Positions 26,219-35,396 of a stretch of DNA of 64,000 bases are shown in pieces. Below the pieces are notes generated by a model that searched no databases, was not told where the DNA came from, and saw only the letters and a list, made by a program, of their open reading frames with translations. Each line of letters begins with the position of its first letter. Within the stretch, counting starts at the first letter, position 1. Origin of the DNA: Halorientalis marina (GTDB lineage: Archaea; Halobacteriota; Halobacteria; Halobacteriales; Haloarculaceae). Both the position numbers and the translations under genes were made by a program. The stretch lies in assembly GCF_023028345.1 (NCBI RefSeq), contig NZ_CP095487.1, positions 2,108,001 to 2,172,000 on the forward strand. Reading direction: 5' to 3'.

Positions 26219-26220
26219 CC

Positions 26221-26955
26221 ATGAACATCACAACCTGGTTCCAGCTCGGGACGGTCGGAATGGTACTCGGAACGCTCGCGATGCTATGGGCGATGCGGCG
26301 CGTCCCCCGCGAGAAGTACCGCGAGAGTATGCTGTTGATCGCCGTCGGCGGCATCGCCGCCGTCGCGTACGCCATCCTATCGCTCGGCATCGGCACGATA
26401 ACGGCCGCGGACGGCCACACCGTCTACCTCGCGCGCTACATCGACTGGCTGCTCACGACGCCGCTGAACGTCGCCTACCTCGTGGTCATCGCCGGCGCCT
26501 CGAAGCGCCTGCTCGCGGAGGTCGGCATCGTCCAGGCGCTGACCATCGTCTTCGGCATGGCCGGTGCCATCGTCGCGCCGCCGTTCAAGTGGGTCTTCTT
26601 CGCCATCGGCGGGCTCCTGTTCGCCCGGGTCCTCCAGTTGCTCTACGGCCCGGTCGCGGCCGAAATCCAGGGTGAGTCCGACTCGCTCGTGGGCCTCTAC
26701 CGCAAACTCCTCAACTTCATCGCCGTCCTCTGGATGGTCTATCCCGTGACGTGGATTCTCGCGCCCTCGGGACTCGGGGTGATGGACCTGGAGACGCAGT
26801 CGCTGGTCATCTCGTACATCGACGTGGTCGCGAAGATCGGCTTCGGCCTCATCGCGCTCAACGGCCAGGCCGTCGCCTCGTATCTCTCCGCGTCGGACGA
26901 GGACGAACCGAACGACGCGGGCGGCACGAGCGGCGACGCGGTCGCTGCGGACTAA
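26221..26955 (+). CDS. Sensory rhodopsin (retinal protein), SRII-like with SRI-like residues
   Basis: 244 residues, seven helices. Lys205 in DVVAKIGFG binds retinal; Asp75 in ARYIDWLLTTP is the Schiff-base counterion, Asp201 and Arg72 are kept, and Tyr174 sits in WMVYPVTW. Numbering coincides with Natronomonas SRII. No carboxylate stands at the proton-donor position (Tyr86), so it is a sensor rather than a pump. Odd features: Asn83 at the blue/green tuning position, Tyr86 as in SRI, and Ala204 where SRII needs Thr for signalling. Encoded directly after its transducer; convergent with tfb. Confidence 0.93.
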   Translation: MNITTWFQLGTVGMVLGTLAMLWAMRRVPREKYRESMLLIAVGGIAAVAYAILSLGIGTITAADGHTVYLARYIDWLLTTPLNVAYLVVIAGASKRLLAEVGIVQALTIVFGMAGAIVAPPFKWVFFAIGGLLFARVLQLLYGPVAAEIQGESDSLVGLYRKLLNFIAVLWMVYPVTWILAPSGLGVMDLETQSLVISYIDVVAKIGFGLIALNGQAVASYLSASDEDEPNDAGGTSGDAVAAD

Positions 26956-26985
26956 CAGAGCGACGAACGGAGAAGCGGCCCGGCG

Positions 26986-27951
26986 TCAGCGGACGCCGAT
27001 GGCTTCGATCTGTTCCTGATAGCGGTTCCGGATGGTGACTTCGGTGACCTGGGCCACGTCGGCGACTTCACGCTGGGTCTTTTTCTCGTTGCAGAGCAGC
27101 GAGGCGGCGTAGATGGCGGCGGCGGCGTAGCCCGTGGGCGACTTCCCGGAGAGGAGGCCTTTCTCGGCTGTCTCGTCGATGATCTCGTTCGCCTTCGACT
27201 GGACCTCCTCGCTGAGCCCGAGGTCGGAGGCGAAGCGTGGGACGTACTGCTTGGGGTCGACCGGCTCCATCTTCAGGCTGAGTTCCTGGGCGACGTACCG
27301 ATATGTGCGGCCGATCTCCTTCTGCTCGACGCGGGAGACGTCTGAAACCTCCTCCAGCGAGCGCGGGATGCCTTCCTGGCGACAGGCGGCGTAGAGACAA
27401 CTGGTGGCGACGCCCTCGATGGAACGGCCACGGATGAGGTCCTCGTTGAGCGCCCGTCGATAGATGACGGAGGCGACCTCCCGGACGGAGCGGGGCACAC
27501 CCAGGGCGGAGGCCATGCGGTCGATCTCCGAGAGCGCGAACTGGAGGTTGCGTTCGCCGGCGTCCTTGGTGCGGATGCGCTCCTGCCACTTTCGCAAACG
27601 GTGCATCTGGGAGCGTTTCTCCGAGGAGAGCGACTGGCCGTAGGCGTCCTTGTCCTTCCAGTCGATCTGTGTCGTCAGCCCCTTGTCGTGCATCGTCTGC
27701 GTTGTCGGGGCGCCCACGCGGGACTTGTTCTGGCGCTCGCTGTGATTGAACGCGCGCCACTCCGGCCCGCGGTCGATGTTCTCCTCCTCGATGACGAGCC
27801 CGCAATCGTTACAGACGATCTCCCCGCCGTCCGCGCTGGATACCAGATCGTCGGACTCGCATTCCGGACAACTCCGCACCTCCTCGTCCTCGTCCTGCCG
27901 TTCTTCGCTCTGCTCATGCTCCCGCTCTCGCTGGCGACTGGGACGAACCAT
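26986..27951 (-). CDS. tfb: Transcription initiation factor TFB
   Basis: 321 residues from ATG 27951; ten further in-frame codons run into the promoter. The zinc ribbon is CPEC-x14-CNDC, the B-finger/linker includes [10 protein letters not shown], and two cyclin folds follow ([20 protein letters not shown] and [17 protein letters not shown]), ending with the helix-turn-helix [12 protein letters not shown] that reads the BRE. It bridges TBP-bound promoter and RNA polymerase. One of several TFBs in haloarchaea; a second is at 60983. The promoter at 27981-27993 shows a near-ideal BRE-TATA. Confidence 0.96.
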   Translation of the reverse strand: MVRPSRQREREHEQSEERQDEDEEVRSCPECESDDLVSSADGGEIVCNDCGLVIEEENIDRGPEWRAFNHSERQNKSRVGAPTTQTMHDKGLTTQIDWKDKDAYGQSLSSEKRSQMHRLRKWQERIRTKDAGERNLQFALSEIDRMASALGVPRSVREVASVIYRRALNEDLIRGRSIEGVATSCLYAACRQEGIPRSLEEVSDVSRVEQKEIGRTYRYVAQELSLKMEPVDPKQYVPRFASDLGLSEEVQSKANEIIDETAEKGLLSGKSPTGYAAAAIYAASLLCNEKKTQREVADVAQVTEVTIRNRYQEQIEAIGVR

Positions 27952-27980
27952 CGTTCTTATATAGAAAACAAACACCTTCA

Positions 27981-27993
27981 CTTAAAACTTTCG
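27981..27993 (-). promoter_or_regulatory. BRE plus TATA of tfb
   Basis: On the minus strand CGAAAG is followed directly by TTTTAAG, centred about 33 bases upstream of ATG 27951. A second AT-rich string at 27957-27963 lies too close to the start to act as its TATA box. Confidence 0.6.
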
Positions 27994-28157
27994 CCGAGAT
28001 ACCCCTCGCTTCCGGCGGTGGCCCCGTTCCAGCGGGGCGAACTGGTCGGGCGGGCGAGAGGTTGGGGGCCGGAGCGGGGGTCTGTCGAGGCTTCGGGGCG
28101 CGATTCGAGGTGGTTCGAAGCTCGCGCGCACCGGCGAACTGCGGCGGTCAGTGTTCA

Positions 28158-28170
28158 CGAAAGGTTTAGG
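28158..28170 (+). promoter_or_regulatory. Promoter of the 28200 membrane protein gene
   Basis: ACGAAAGG followed by TTTAGG, a BRE-TATA pair about 32 bases before ATG 28200. The rest of the 248-base gap to tfb is GC-rich with no other feature I can support. Confidence 0.5.
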
Positions 28171-28199
28171 GTGACGTGCCGAATTGCCACGGCTAGGGT

Positions 28200-28922
28200 A
28201 TGAACAAGCGACGGGCTCTGGGGGTGGTCCTCGTCATTCTCGGCGGCCTCCTGGCCGCGAATCCACTCTACATCTATCAGCATCCGGACGAGGTAAACGA
28301 GGTCCGTATCGTTTCGGACCCGCGTGAGTCGGGGTCGTTGAACTCACCACGGGACTATCTCGCGCTCGAGCAACCGCGAGGGAACTACACGTACGACGAC
28401 CTCTCGCCGCGTGCACGGACGCTGTTCGACCGTGCCCGGGAGTCCCCCGACAACATCACGACGTTTTACGGGGACGACCGGCGACCGCCCGATTTCGAGT
28501 TCGTCGCCGAAAACGAGTCGGGCGCCGCCGGGAACTGGTACATCGTGGACCACCAGAACGAAACCTACTACGTGTGGGCCCTCCAGCAACCGCCGTCGTT
28601 CGGAACGGAGCAGCGGCGCTCGCAGGCGCTTTTCGCACTCGGGCTGACACTCCTCCTCGCGGGCCTGCTGTACGCCTGGCGCGGGGACCAGCCGATTGGA
28701 GTGGGAGCTTCACTCGGCGCGCTCGGTGGCGTGATGCTCCTGTTGAACATCTCCTATCGGTACGCCCGCGACCTGCTGGGCGGACTCAACGTCTTCGGCG
28801 GGTCGGTGTTCATCCTCCTCGCGCTCCTGTTCGGCATCGCCGGCGCGGGTTATCTAGGGTATCTGACCGCCCGGGACCGGTTCGCGGACCGGTCGGGTGA
28901 CCCCGGCGAGCGCTCCCGATGA
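28200..28922 (+). CDS. Conserved membrane protein with extracellular loop, unknown function
   Basis: 240 residues. TM1 about 7-25 (LGVVLVILGGLLAANPL), an acidic extracellular region of about 115 residues with several N-glycosylation sequons (NYT, NIT, NES, NET), then three hydrophobic segments (about 143-160, 167-186, 196-221) and a short cytoplasmic tail. No catalytic motif; I do not recognise the family. The layout suggests a small surface-exposed domain held by membrane helices. Single gene behind its own promoter, followed by a lipoprotein gene with a separate start region. Confidence 0.75.
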   Translation: MNKRRALGVVLVILGGLLAANPLYIYQHPDEVNEVRIVSDPRESGSLNSPRDYLALEQPRGNYTYDDLSPRARTLFDRARESPDNITTFYGDDRRPPDFEFVAENESGAAGNWYIVDHQNETYYVWALQQPPSFGTEQRRSQALFALGLTLLLAGLLYAWRGDQPIGVGASLGALGGVMLLLNISYRYARDLLGGLNVFGGSVFILLALLFGIAGAGYLGYLTARDRFADRSGDPGERSR

Positions 28923-29036
28923 CACGGGCCGGAGCGGCTGCGTCCCGGGTACCGACGGGTCGAGACGGGGGCCGGAACGGTTTTCACCGACGACGTACAT
29001 AGCCGAGACAACACTATCCGGGGGGGTAGGGACGCC

Positions 29037-30224
29037 ATGGACGAGACGCCAACACGGCGGCGGTTCCTCGCCGCGGCCGGCACGATCCTGTTCGCGGGGT
29101 GCAGTAGCGGCAGCGATACGGGCGACGAACTGGACGGCCGATTCGCCCCGAACCGGACGACGGTGCGCGAGACGACCGTCCGCCGCACCACCACGACCAC
29201 ACCGGAACCGGTCGATATCAACATCGAGACACGGGAGACGGAGACGCTGGAGCCCGTCGACGACCCCGACGGACCGGGCAACCCCGGCGGGCCTCCCGAA
29301 GAGCCCGTCGAGACGACCGAACGGACGCCGTCGGAAGCGGAGCGCCGGGCGGCGACACTGGCCGACGCCAGGGCGCGCCTCGAGAGCGCGCTGGAGACGT
29401 ACCTCGATTCGTCGGCCGGCGCTGCCAGCTCCATCGTCGACGTCGAGGCGGACGCACCGGGGTTCGACCGAGCGGCCATCGAGAGCGACATCGAAGGCGC
29501 CCGGACCGCGCTCGACGAAGTGACGGCCGGGACGCGGACGCCGGGGACCCGCGCGACCGAGCTTCGCGCGTTCGCCGACTTCATGGCGGCCCTGACGGCG
29601 AGTCAGGCTGCGGTCGTCGACCTGTACGCGGCGGTCGACGGTGCCGTCACGAACACCTTCGACGAGAACTTCGCGGCCGCGGAGAGCGACGCCAGGACCG
29701 TCTCGCGTCGTCGCGACGAAGCAACGGACGCTATCGACGAGTTCGAGGCCAACACCGACCCGGAGGACGTCGCGTTGCTCGGTGCCGTCTCCCGGCGGGA
29801 GTACGCCAGCAAGGTCGACCAGTTGCGCGCGGAGGTCGCGTCCGTCGCCGAGATGGACGACCCCTTCGAGCACCTGCGGCAGGGCATGGAGGCGCTCGCC
29901 GAAGGGGTGGACAACTTCGCCGGGTCGAGCAACTACACGGTGTCGAACTCGAACTTCATCGAGGCACAGAGCGGGTTCGAACTCGCCGACAACGGTCTGA
30001 CCGTGGTCGTCGCCGAAGGGGGAATGACCGGCGTGATCGACCGCGCGCGAAACGCGGCCAGACGGGGGGTTTCGGGCTGTGGCTCGCTCATTAGCGCGGC
30101 CGAAGCCGGGTCCGCCAGGAACCCCCGCGAACGCGAGGAACAGACGGACGCCGCAATAGAGGAGCTCGGCGCCTCTCGCGAACTCCGCGACTCACCGTCC
30201 TATCGTGAACTGGTCGAGGCATAA
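29037..30224 (+). CDS. Tat-dependent lipoprotein, helical, unknown function
   Basis: 395 residues. TRRRFLAAAGTILFAGCSSG is a Tat signal with lipobox (FAGC), typical for haloarchaeal lipoproteins. A Thr/Pro/Glu linker of about 80 residues follows, then a long helical domain rich in Ala, Glu and Arg (about 105-395) with coiled-coil character. No enzyme motif seen. It is probably anchored on the outer face of the membrane. A G-rich tract and hairpin follow its stop codon (30249-30286) and may end its transcript. Confidence 0.8.
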   Translation: MDETPTRRRFLAAAGTILFAGCSSGSDTGDELDGRFAPNRTTVRETTVRRTTTTTPEPVDINIETRETETLEPVDDPDGPGNPGGPPEEPVETTERTPSEAERRAATLADARARLESALETYLDSSAGAASSIVDVEADAPGFDRAAIESDIEGARTALDEVTAGTRTPGTRATELRAFADFMAALTASQAAVVDLYAAVDGAVTNTFDENFAAAESDARTVSRRRDEATDAIDEFEANTDPEDVALLGAVSRREYASKVDQLRAEVASVAEMDDPFEHLRQGMEALAEGVDNFAGSSNYTVSNSNFIEAQSGFELADNGLTVVVAEGGMTGVIDRARNAARRGVSGCGSLISAAEAGSARNPREREEQTDAAIEELGASRELRDSPSYRELVEA

Positions 30225-30248
30225 CGCCCTGCCACCGAAAACGAAAGT

Positions 30249-30270
30249 GGGTGGGGTGGGGTGGGGGTGG
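30249..30270 (+). other. G-quadruplex candidate with single-T loops
   Basis: Four G runs at 30249-30251, 30253-30256, 30258-30261 and 30263-30267, each separated by one T, and a further GG. This is the most stable class of parallel G-quadruplex sequence and stands out in the window. It lies 24 bases after the lipoprotein stop. Confidence 0.7.
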
Positions 30271-30286
30271 CACGTCCGCGTGCCAC
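30267..30286 (+). terminator. Perfect hairpin after the lipoprotein gene
   Basis: GTGGCACG, loop TCCG, CGTGCCAC: an 8-base perfect stem with a 4-base loop that starts inside the end of the G-rich tract. A T-rich stretch follows at 30301-30325. It could be a terminator for the lipoprotein transcript or a leader structure if transcription of sucC begins further upstream than expected. Confidence 0.5.
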
Positions 30287-30390
30287 ATCGGTACTGGGAA
30301 GTAGTTTGTAAAGAGTTTTTGGGTCGAATTATCGGAAGTGATTACGGAATACAAAACGTTTCGGCGAACGGGGAAACGGAAACGCGTTTG

Positions 30391-30408
30391 TCGAAGGTTG
30401 GTTTTAAG
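30391..30408 (+). promoter_or_regulatory. Promoter of sucCD
   Basis: TCGAAGG (BRE-like) then GTTTTAAG, centred about 30 bases before ATG 30435. Further upstream the region 30300-30390 is unusually AT-rich for this genome. Confidence 0.6.
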
Positions 30409-30434
30409 CGGGCGCCGAACGCGGTATCCGACGT

Positions 30435-31580
30435 ATGAAACTTCACGAATATCAGGCGAAACGGGTGTTCTCCGAGGCGGGAATCCCGACGCCGGACTCT
30501 GAGCTTGCCGAAACCGTCGACGAGGCGGTCGACGCGGCCGAGTCCATCGGCTATCCGGTCGCGATCAAGGCACAGGTACAGGTGGGCGGTCGGGGTAAAG
30601 CCGGCGGGATCAAACTCGTCGAGGACGCCGAGGAAGCGCGCGCGGCGGCCGAGGACATCCTCGGGATGGACCTCAAGGGCTACCACGTCGGTCGCGTCCT
30701 GGTCGAACAGGCCGTCGACTTCACGAACGAACTCTACGTGGGCGTGACGATGGACCGCGGCGAGGGGAAACCCGTCGCCATGGTCTCGACGCGTGGCGGC
30801 GTCAACATCGAGGAGGTCGCGGCCGAGGACCCCGACGCCATCGCACGCGAGCACATCGACCCGGCGTTCGGGATGCATCCCTACCAAGCTCGCAAAGCCG
30901 TCTTCGACGCGGGTGTGGACCGGGAGATCGCAAGCGACGTGGCCGGCGTGCTGTCGACGCTGTACGAACTCTGGGACGAGAAGGACGGCAGCGACGCGGA
31001 GATCAACCCCCTGATGGTCACGGCCGACGACGAGGTGATCGCGGCCGACGCCGTCATGAACATCGACGACGACGCGCTCTTCCGCCAGCCCGAACTCGCC
31101 GACATGGAAGAGGAGGCCGCCGAGGACGACCTCGAAGCCAAGGCCAACGAGTACGGCTTCGACTACGTCCGACTGGAGGGCAACGTCGGCATCATCGGCA
31201 ACGGCGCGGGCCTGGTGATGACGACGCTCGACCTCGTGGACTACTACGGCGGCGAGCCCGCGAACTTCCTCGACATCGGCGGCGGCGCGAAGGCCGAACG
31301 CGTGACGAACGCGCTCGATATGGTCTTCTCCGACGAGAACGTCGACGCCGTCGTCTTCAACATCTTCGGCGGTATCACCCGCGGTGACGAGGTGGCACAG
31401 GGGATCAACGAGGCGCTGGAGGCCTTCGACGAGATTCCCAAGCGCGTGGTCGTCCGACTCGCCGGAACCAACGCCGAGGAGGGTATGGAGATTCTGAACA
31501 CCGACCTCGTGACCGTCGAGGCGACGCTGGAGGACGCCGTCCAGCGTGCGGTCGAATACGCACAGGAGGATTCACAATGA
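30435..31580 (+). CDS. sucC: Succinate--CoA ligase (ADP-forming) subunit beta
   Basis: 381 residues, full length. ATP-grasp N-terminal domain starts [20 protein letters not shown], with [13 protein letters not shown] for nucleotide binding, DAEINPLMV for Mg binding, and the CoA-ligase domain [11 protein letters not shown] / FLDIGGGA. With SucD it interconverts succinyl-CoA and succinate with ADP/ATP in the citric acid cycle. The start of sucD overlaps its stop (ATGA), so the subunits are translationally coupled. Confidence 0.97.
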   Translation: MKLHEYQAKRVFSEAGIPTPDSELAETVDEAVDAAESIGYPVAIKAQVQVGGRGKAGGIKLVEDAEEARAAAEDILGMDLKGYHVGRVLVEQAVDFTNELYVGVTMDRGEGKPVAMVSTRGGVNIEEVAAEDPDAIAREHIDPAFGMHPYQARKAVFDAGVDREIASDVAGVLSTLYELWDEKDGSDAEINPLMVTADDEVIAADAVMNIDDDALFRQPELADMEEEAAEDDLEAKANEYGFDYVRLEGNVGIIGNGAGLVMTTLDLVDYYGGEPANFLDIGGGAKAERVTNALDMVFSDENVDAVVFNIFGGITRGDEVAQGINEALEAFDEIPKRVVVRLAGTNAEEGMEILNTDLVTVEATLEDAVQRAVEYAQEDSQ

Positions 31581-32446
31581 GCGTTCTAGTCGACGAAAAC
31601 ACCCGCGTCGTGGTGCAGGGCATCACGGGCGGGGAAGGGAAGTTCCACACCGAACAGATGATGGACTACGGCACCAACGTCGTCGCCGGTGCCGTCCCCG
31701 GCCGCGGCGGCCAGGAAGTGGCCGGCGTCCCGGTCTACGACACGGTCCACGAGGCCGCCCGCGAGGAGGACGCCAACGCTTCCGTCGTGTTCGTCCCGCC
31801 GGCCTTCGCCGGCGACGCCGTCTTCGAGGCGCTTGACTCGCCGGTCGACCTCGTCGTCGCCATCACAGAGGGTATCCCCACGCAGGATATGTCCCGGGTC
31901 TACCGCCGACTCCAGGAGACCGACACGCACCTCGTCGGGCCGAACTGCCCCGGCGTCATCACCCCCGGCGTCGCCAAACTCGGCATCCTGCCGGGCAACA
32001 TCTTCTCCGAGGGCGACGTGGGACTGGTCTCGCGCTCCGGCACCCTGACCTACCAGGTCGTCGACAACCTCACCGAGCGCGGCATCGGGCAGACCACCGC
32101 CATCGGTATCGGCGGCGACCCGATCATCGGAACGGACTTCATCGGTGCACTGGAGCAGTTCGAGGCCGACACCGACACCGAGGCCGTCGTGATGTGCGGC
32201 GAGATCGGCGGCGAAGACGAGGAGGAGGCCGCCAGGTACATCTCCCAGTACATGGACACACCCGTCGTCGGCTTCATCGCCGGCCGCACCGCCCCGCCGG
32301 GCAAACGGATGGGCCACGCCGGCGCCATCGTCTCCGGGTCGGGCACCGGCACCGCCGAGTCGAAGATCAACGCGCTCGAAGACGCGAGCGTTCCCGTCGG
32401 CGACACTCCCGAGGAAGTCGCCGACTACGTCGAAGACATCATCTGA
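31577..32446 (+). CDS. sucD: Succinate--CoA ligase subunit alpha
   Basis: 289 residues. CoA-binding Rossmann domain: [18 protein letters not shown] and [11 protein letters not shown]; the active-site histidine that carries the phosphate lies in [13 protein letters not shown]. Partner of SucC in the citric acid cycle, cytoplasmic. Starts within the sucC stop codon. A T-run after the stop (32467-32470, GTTTTC) is a weak terminator candidate. Confidence 0.97.
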   Translation: MSVLVDENTRVVVQGITGGEGKFHTEQMMDYGTNVVAGAVPGRGGQEVAGVPVYDTVHEAAREEDANASVVFVPPAFAGDAVFEALDSPVDLVVAITEGIPTQDMSRVYRRLQETDTHLVGPNCPGVITPGVAKLGILPGNIFSEGDVGLVSRSGTLTYQVVDNLTERGIGQTTAIGIGGDPIIGTDFIGALEQFEADTDTEAVVMCGEIGGEDEEEAARYISQYMDTPVVGFIAGRTAPPGKRMGHAGAIVSGSGTGTAESKINALEDASVPVGDTPEEVADYVEDII

Positions 32447-32547
32447 TCGCGCTCGGTCGACCCCCGTTTTCACCGCGTTCAGCCGTCGGACGGCACGATC
32501 AGTCGGAACGACAACTATTAAACCGGGTGGTTCGGTACCACGGTTCA

Positions 32548-34392
32548 ATGACTGGGTCGTCGGAAGCGACGATCACGGTGCTCGTCGTGGACGGTGGTGG
32601 GCGGGGGCGCGAACGAGCGGCGACACGGATTCCGGTGGACGACTCGTCGATGACCGTCGAGAGCGTCGGCTCCGTCGACGCTGCGCTGACGGCGGTCACC
32701 GACGCGGAGTTCGACTGTCTCGTCAGCAGGTACCGGCTTCCGGACGGGACCGGCCTGGACCTCCTCGAATCGGTCCGGGAGGCGGACCGGTTCCTCCCGT
32801 TCGTGCTCTTCGCGAAGGAGGGCAACGAGCGCGTCGCCAGCGACGCGATTTCACTCGGCGTCAGCGAATACGTCGACGGGTCCCAGACGGACCGGTACGC
32901 GGCGCTCACGGATCGAATCGAGGCGGCGGTCGCGGACCACCGAACGGAGCAGTCGCTCCGCGAGAGCGAACAGCGCTACCGGACGCTCGTCGAGGGGAGC
33001 CACGACGGCATCTACATCTACCGAGACGACCAGTTCCGGTTCGTGAACGAGCGGACCTGCGAGATTACCGGCTACGACCGCGAGACGCTCCTCGGGATGT
33101 CGATCTGGGACCTGCTGCACCCCGAGGACCGGGACCGGGTCCGTGAGATCGGCCGCAAGCGCCGGAACGGCGGGGACGCTCCCAACACCTACGGTGCACG
33201 CGTCGTCACCGCCGAGGGCGAGACGCGGTACCTGGAGTTCAGCGTCCAGTCGACGACCTACCAGGGCGAGTGGGCGGCGCTCGGCTCCGTCCGGGACGTG
33301 ACGGACAAGCGCGAACGCGAGCGCGAACTCGCGCAGTACCGGACCATCATCGAGACGGTCGGCGACCCGGTCTACACGCTGGACCCCGACGGGCGGATCG
33401 CGTTGGTCAATCACGCGCTGGCGGAGATCACTGGGTACGAGGAGTCCGAGTTGCTCGGGGAGCACGTCTCGATTCTGATGCGCGACGAGGACGTGGCGAC
33501 CGCCCAGCGCCTGATCGAGGACTTGCTGAAAACCGACGACCGGCGCACCGGCACGTTCGAGATGGAGGCGATCACGAAGGCGGGCGACCACATCCCCTGT
33601 GAGGACCACGTGACACTGCTCCCCGGCCCGCAGGAGTTCAACGGGACGGCCGGCGTCGTCCGCGACATCTCGGACCGGAAGGAGCGAGAACGGACGCTCC
33701 GCCGGCAGAACGAGCGGCTCGACCAGTTCGCGAGCGTCGTCTCCCACGACCTCCGGAACCCACTGAGCGTCATCGTCGGTCGGCTCGAAGCCGCGCGGGA
33801 GACCGGCAACGACGAACACTTCGCCGCCATCGAACGCTCCACACGCCGGATGGAGCGGTTGATCGACGACCTCCTGACGCTCGCCCGCGACGGTCGGCGC
33901 GTCGGCGAGGTCGACCCCGTCTCGCTCGACGCCGTCGTCGATCGGTCGTGGGGCACCGTCGAGACGGGGGCGGCAAACCTCGACGTCGACGGCGACCTCG
34001 GCGTCGTCCCGGCCGATGGTGACCGACTCCCGTCGCTGTTCGAGAACCTCTTTCGGAACGCAATCGAGCACGGCCCCACGGACACCTGGAACGCTCCGCG
34101 TTCTGGTGACGCTGTCGAGCACGACGGCGGCGACGAGGTGACCGTCCGCGTGGGCCGCATCGACAGCGACGAGACGACCGGCTTCTACGTTGCCGACGAC
34201 GGCGAAGGGTTCACACACGACGAGTACGACCGCGTGTTCGACCACGGCTACACGACCGCGACCGACGGGACCGGACTCGGGCTGGCTATCGTCGAGGGGA
34301 TCGTCGAGGCCCACGGCTGGACCATCGACGCCACCGAGAGCCGCGACGGGGGCGCTCGTTTCGAGGTCACCGACGTGTCCTGGCCGACGTGA
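32548..34392 (+). CDS. PAS histidine kinase with degenerate N-terminal receiver
   Basis: 614 residues. An N-terminal receiver-like domain (1-125) has VLVVDGGGRG instead of the acidic pair and VSRYRLPDGTG, with Arg61 where the phosphoacceptor Asp belongs; the late Lys is also absent. Two PAS domains follow (about 140-255 and 260-375), then SHDLRNP (His400) and an HATPase domain with NLFRNAIEHG, DDGEGFTH and GTGLGLAIVEG. Kinase boxes are intact. The receiver probably serves as a phospho-independent sensor or dimer module. TATA-like CTATTAAAC at 32515-32523. No paired regulator nearby. Confidence 0.9.
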   Translation: MTGSSEATITVLVVDGGGRGRERAATRIPVDDSSMTVESVGSVDAALTAVTDAEFDCLVSRYRLPDGTGLDLLESVREADRFLPFVLFAKEGNERVASDAISLGVSEYVDGSQTDRYAALTDRIEAAVADHRTEQSLRESEQRYRTLVEGSHDGIYIYRDDQFRFVNERTCEITGYDRETLLGMSIWDLLHPEDRDRVREIGRKRRNGGDAPNTYGARVVTAEGETRYLEFSVQSTTYQGEWAALGSVRDVTDKRERERELAQYRTIIETVGDPVYTLDPDGRIALVNHALAEITGYEESELLGEHVSILMRDEDVATAQRLIEDLLKTDDRRTGTFEMEAITKAGDHIPCEDHVTLLPGPQEFNGTAGVVRDISDRKERERTLRRQNERLDQFASVVSHDLRNPLSVIVGRLEAARETGNDEHFAAIERSTRRMERLIDDLLTLARDGRRVGEVDPVSLDAVVDRSWGTVETGAANLDVDGDLGVVPADGDRLPSLFENLFRNAIEHGPTDTWNAPRSGDAVEHDGGDEVTVRVGRIDSDETTGFYVADDGEGFTHDEYDRVFDHGYTTATDGTGLGLAIVEGIVEAHGWTIDATESRDGGARFEVTDVSWPT

Positions 34393-34494
34393 CCGCCGGA
34401 ATGGGGTTCCTCGCCGACCGGCAGCCGACGGCCGCCGCCACGCTCCCGATCGCCGGAGCCGTACAGAGCCCTATCGAGGAGTCCGGAGGCGGAG

Positions 34495-34500
34495 TTTTTT
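34495..34500 (+). terminator. T-run terminator candidate
   Basis: Six consecutive T about 100 bases after the kinase stop, within the 219-base gap before 34612; archaeal polymerase can stop at such runs. No inverted repeat is needed. Apart from this and the next promoter I see nothing else in the gap. Confidence 0.3.
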
Positions 34501-34580
34501 ACCGGCGGTCGAACCGCCCGACAGCGGCGGGGGAAAGACGCTGCTATCGCGGAATCGATAGACGTGAACGTTCCGGTGCA

Positions 34581-34589
34581 GATATAAGG
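34581..34589 (+). promoter_or_regulatory. TATA box of the zinc-finger gene
   Basis: GATATAAGG about 27 bases before ATG 34612, matching a leaderless start. Confidence 0.6.
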
Positions 34590-34611
34590 GTTGATTCGAA
34601 ATAGGCGATAT

Positions 34612-34848
34612 ATGGCACACACCTGCAGGAACTGCAAGCGGACGTTCGCCACGGAACTCGAACTCGATCTCCACAAGGACACGTGTTCGGACGGCCAGCT
34701 GTTCTGTGACAAGTGTGGCGAACGGTTCTCGGAGCGGAGCGCGACGACCGACGGGTGGCACTATCGATGCCCGACCGAGGACTGCACAGGCAACGGAATC
34801 GGCGAAGACATCTATCAAGTAGACGACGTACGCGTCGCGAAACAGTAA
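34612..34848 (+). CDS. Small two-finger zinc protein
   Basis: 78 residues from ATG 34612. HTCRNCKRTFATELELDLHKDTC is a C2H2/C2HC-like finger, and LFCDKCGERFSERSATTDGWHYRCPTEDC supplies a second four-Cys knuckle. Haloarchaea encode many such micro zinc proteins, several affecting motility or biofilms, with unclear partners. Cytoplasmic. It is convergent with the SRPBCC gene (12 bases between stops). Nucleic acid or protein binding cannot be separated by sequence. Confidence 0.85.
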   Translation: MAHTCRNCKRTFATELELDLHKDTCSDGQLFCDKCGERFSERSATTDGWHYRCPTEDCTGNGIGEDIYQVDDVRVAKQ

Positions 34849-34860
34849 TTTTCCTCTCAG

Positions 34861-35304
34861 TTACGTCTCGTTCGCCACCCCATCGACCAGCCCCGCCAAA
34901 TCCTGCAGTGCCCGTACGCAGACCGGGACGTACCCCGCCGCGGCGAGCGGCACCTCGAACCCGATCCGGGACTGACGCCCGTCCCGGACGAAGTGCCCGG
35001 TCGCCGGAATCCGCGCCACGCGCCACGTCCACCGGTAGTCCCGACAGTCGGTGATCTCGAACGGGAGCCAGGGGCCGCCGGCGACCTGCACTCGGCCGGT
35101 CGTGCCCCCCGTGACGTGCCGCTCCGCGCAGTCGACGGCACTCACGGACGGCCCCCATGCAGGCCACTGCTCGGTGTCGATCAGGAGGTCCCAGCAGGTC
35201 TCTGCGGGCGCGTCGACGGCTCGCGTGACGACGATTCGGCGGCCGTCGGGAGTCCGTTCGATGCTGGCGTCGGTCGAACCGTCGAGGCCGGGGAGCGTGA
35301 CCAC
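34861..35304 (-). CDS. SRPBCC (START-like) family protein
   Basis: 147 residues from GTG 35304. VVTRAVDAPAETCWDLLIDTEQWPAWGPSV is the opening strand-helix unit of polyketide cyclase/SRPBCC proteins, followed by the beta sheet with WLPFEITDCRDYRWTWRVARIPATGH and a long C-terminal helix. The fold makes a hydrophobic cavity for a lipid or aromatic ligand, not identifiable here. Single gene, divergent from the ABC transporter operon. Confidence 0.85.
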   Translation of the reverse strand: MVTLPGLDGSTDASIERTPDGRRIVVTRAVDAPAETCWDLLIDTEQWPAWGPSVSAVDCAERHVTGGTTGRVQVAGGPWLPFEITDCRDYRWTWRVARIPATGHFVRDGRQSRIGFEVPLAAAGYVPVCVRALQDLAGLVDGVANET

Positions 35305-35396
35305 GTCGGGTGATGGGAACGCCCGGTCAAAACGTTTTCCAGGGTTGATAATCGGGGGCCAAGGTATAGGGGACCCCCGTTCATACGACCGGTCGA

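Noticed and set aside
30225..30434. Non-coding RNA gene between the lipoprotein and sucC
   Set aside because: Apart from the G-rich tract, hairpin and promoter, no conserved RNA fold is visible; no evidence of an independent transcript.
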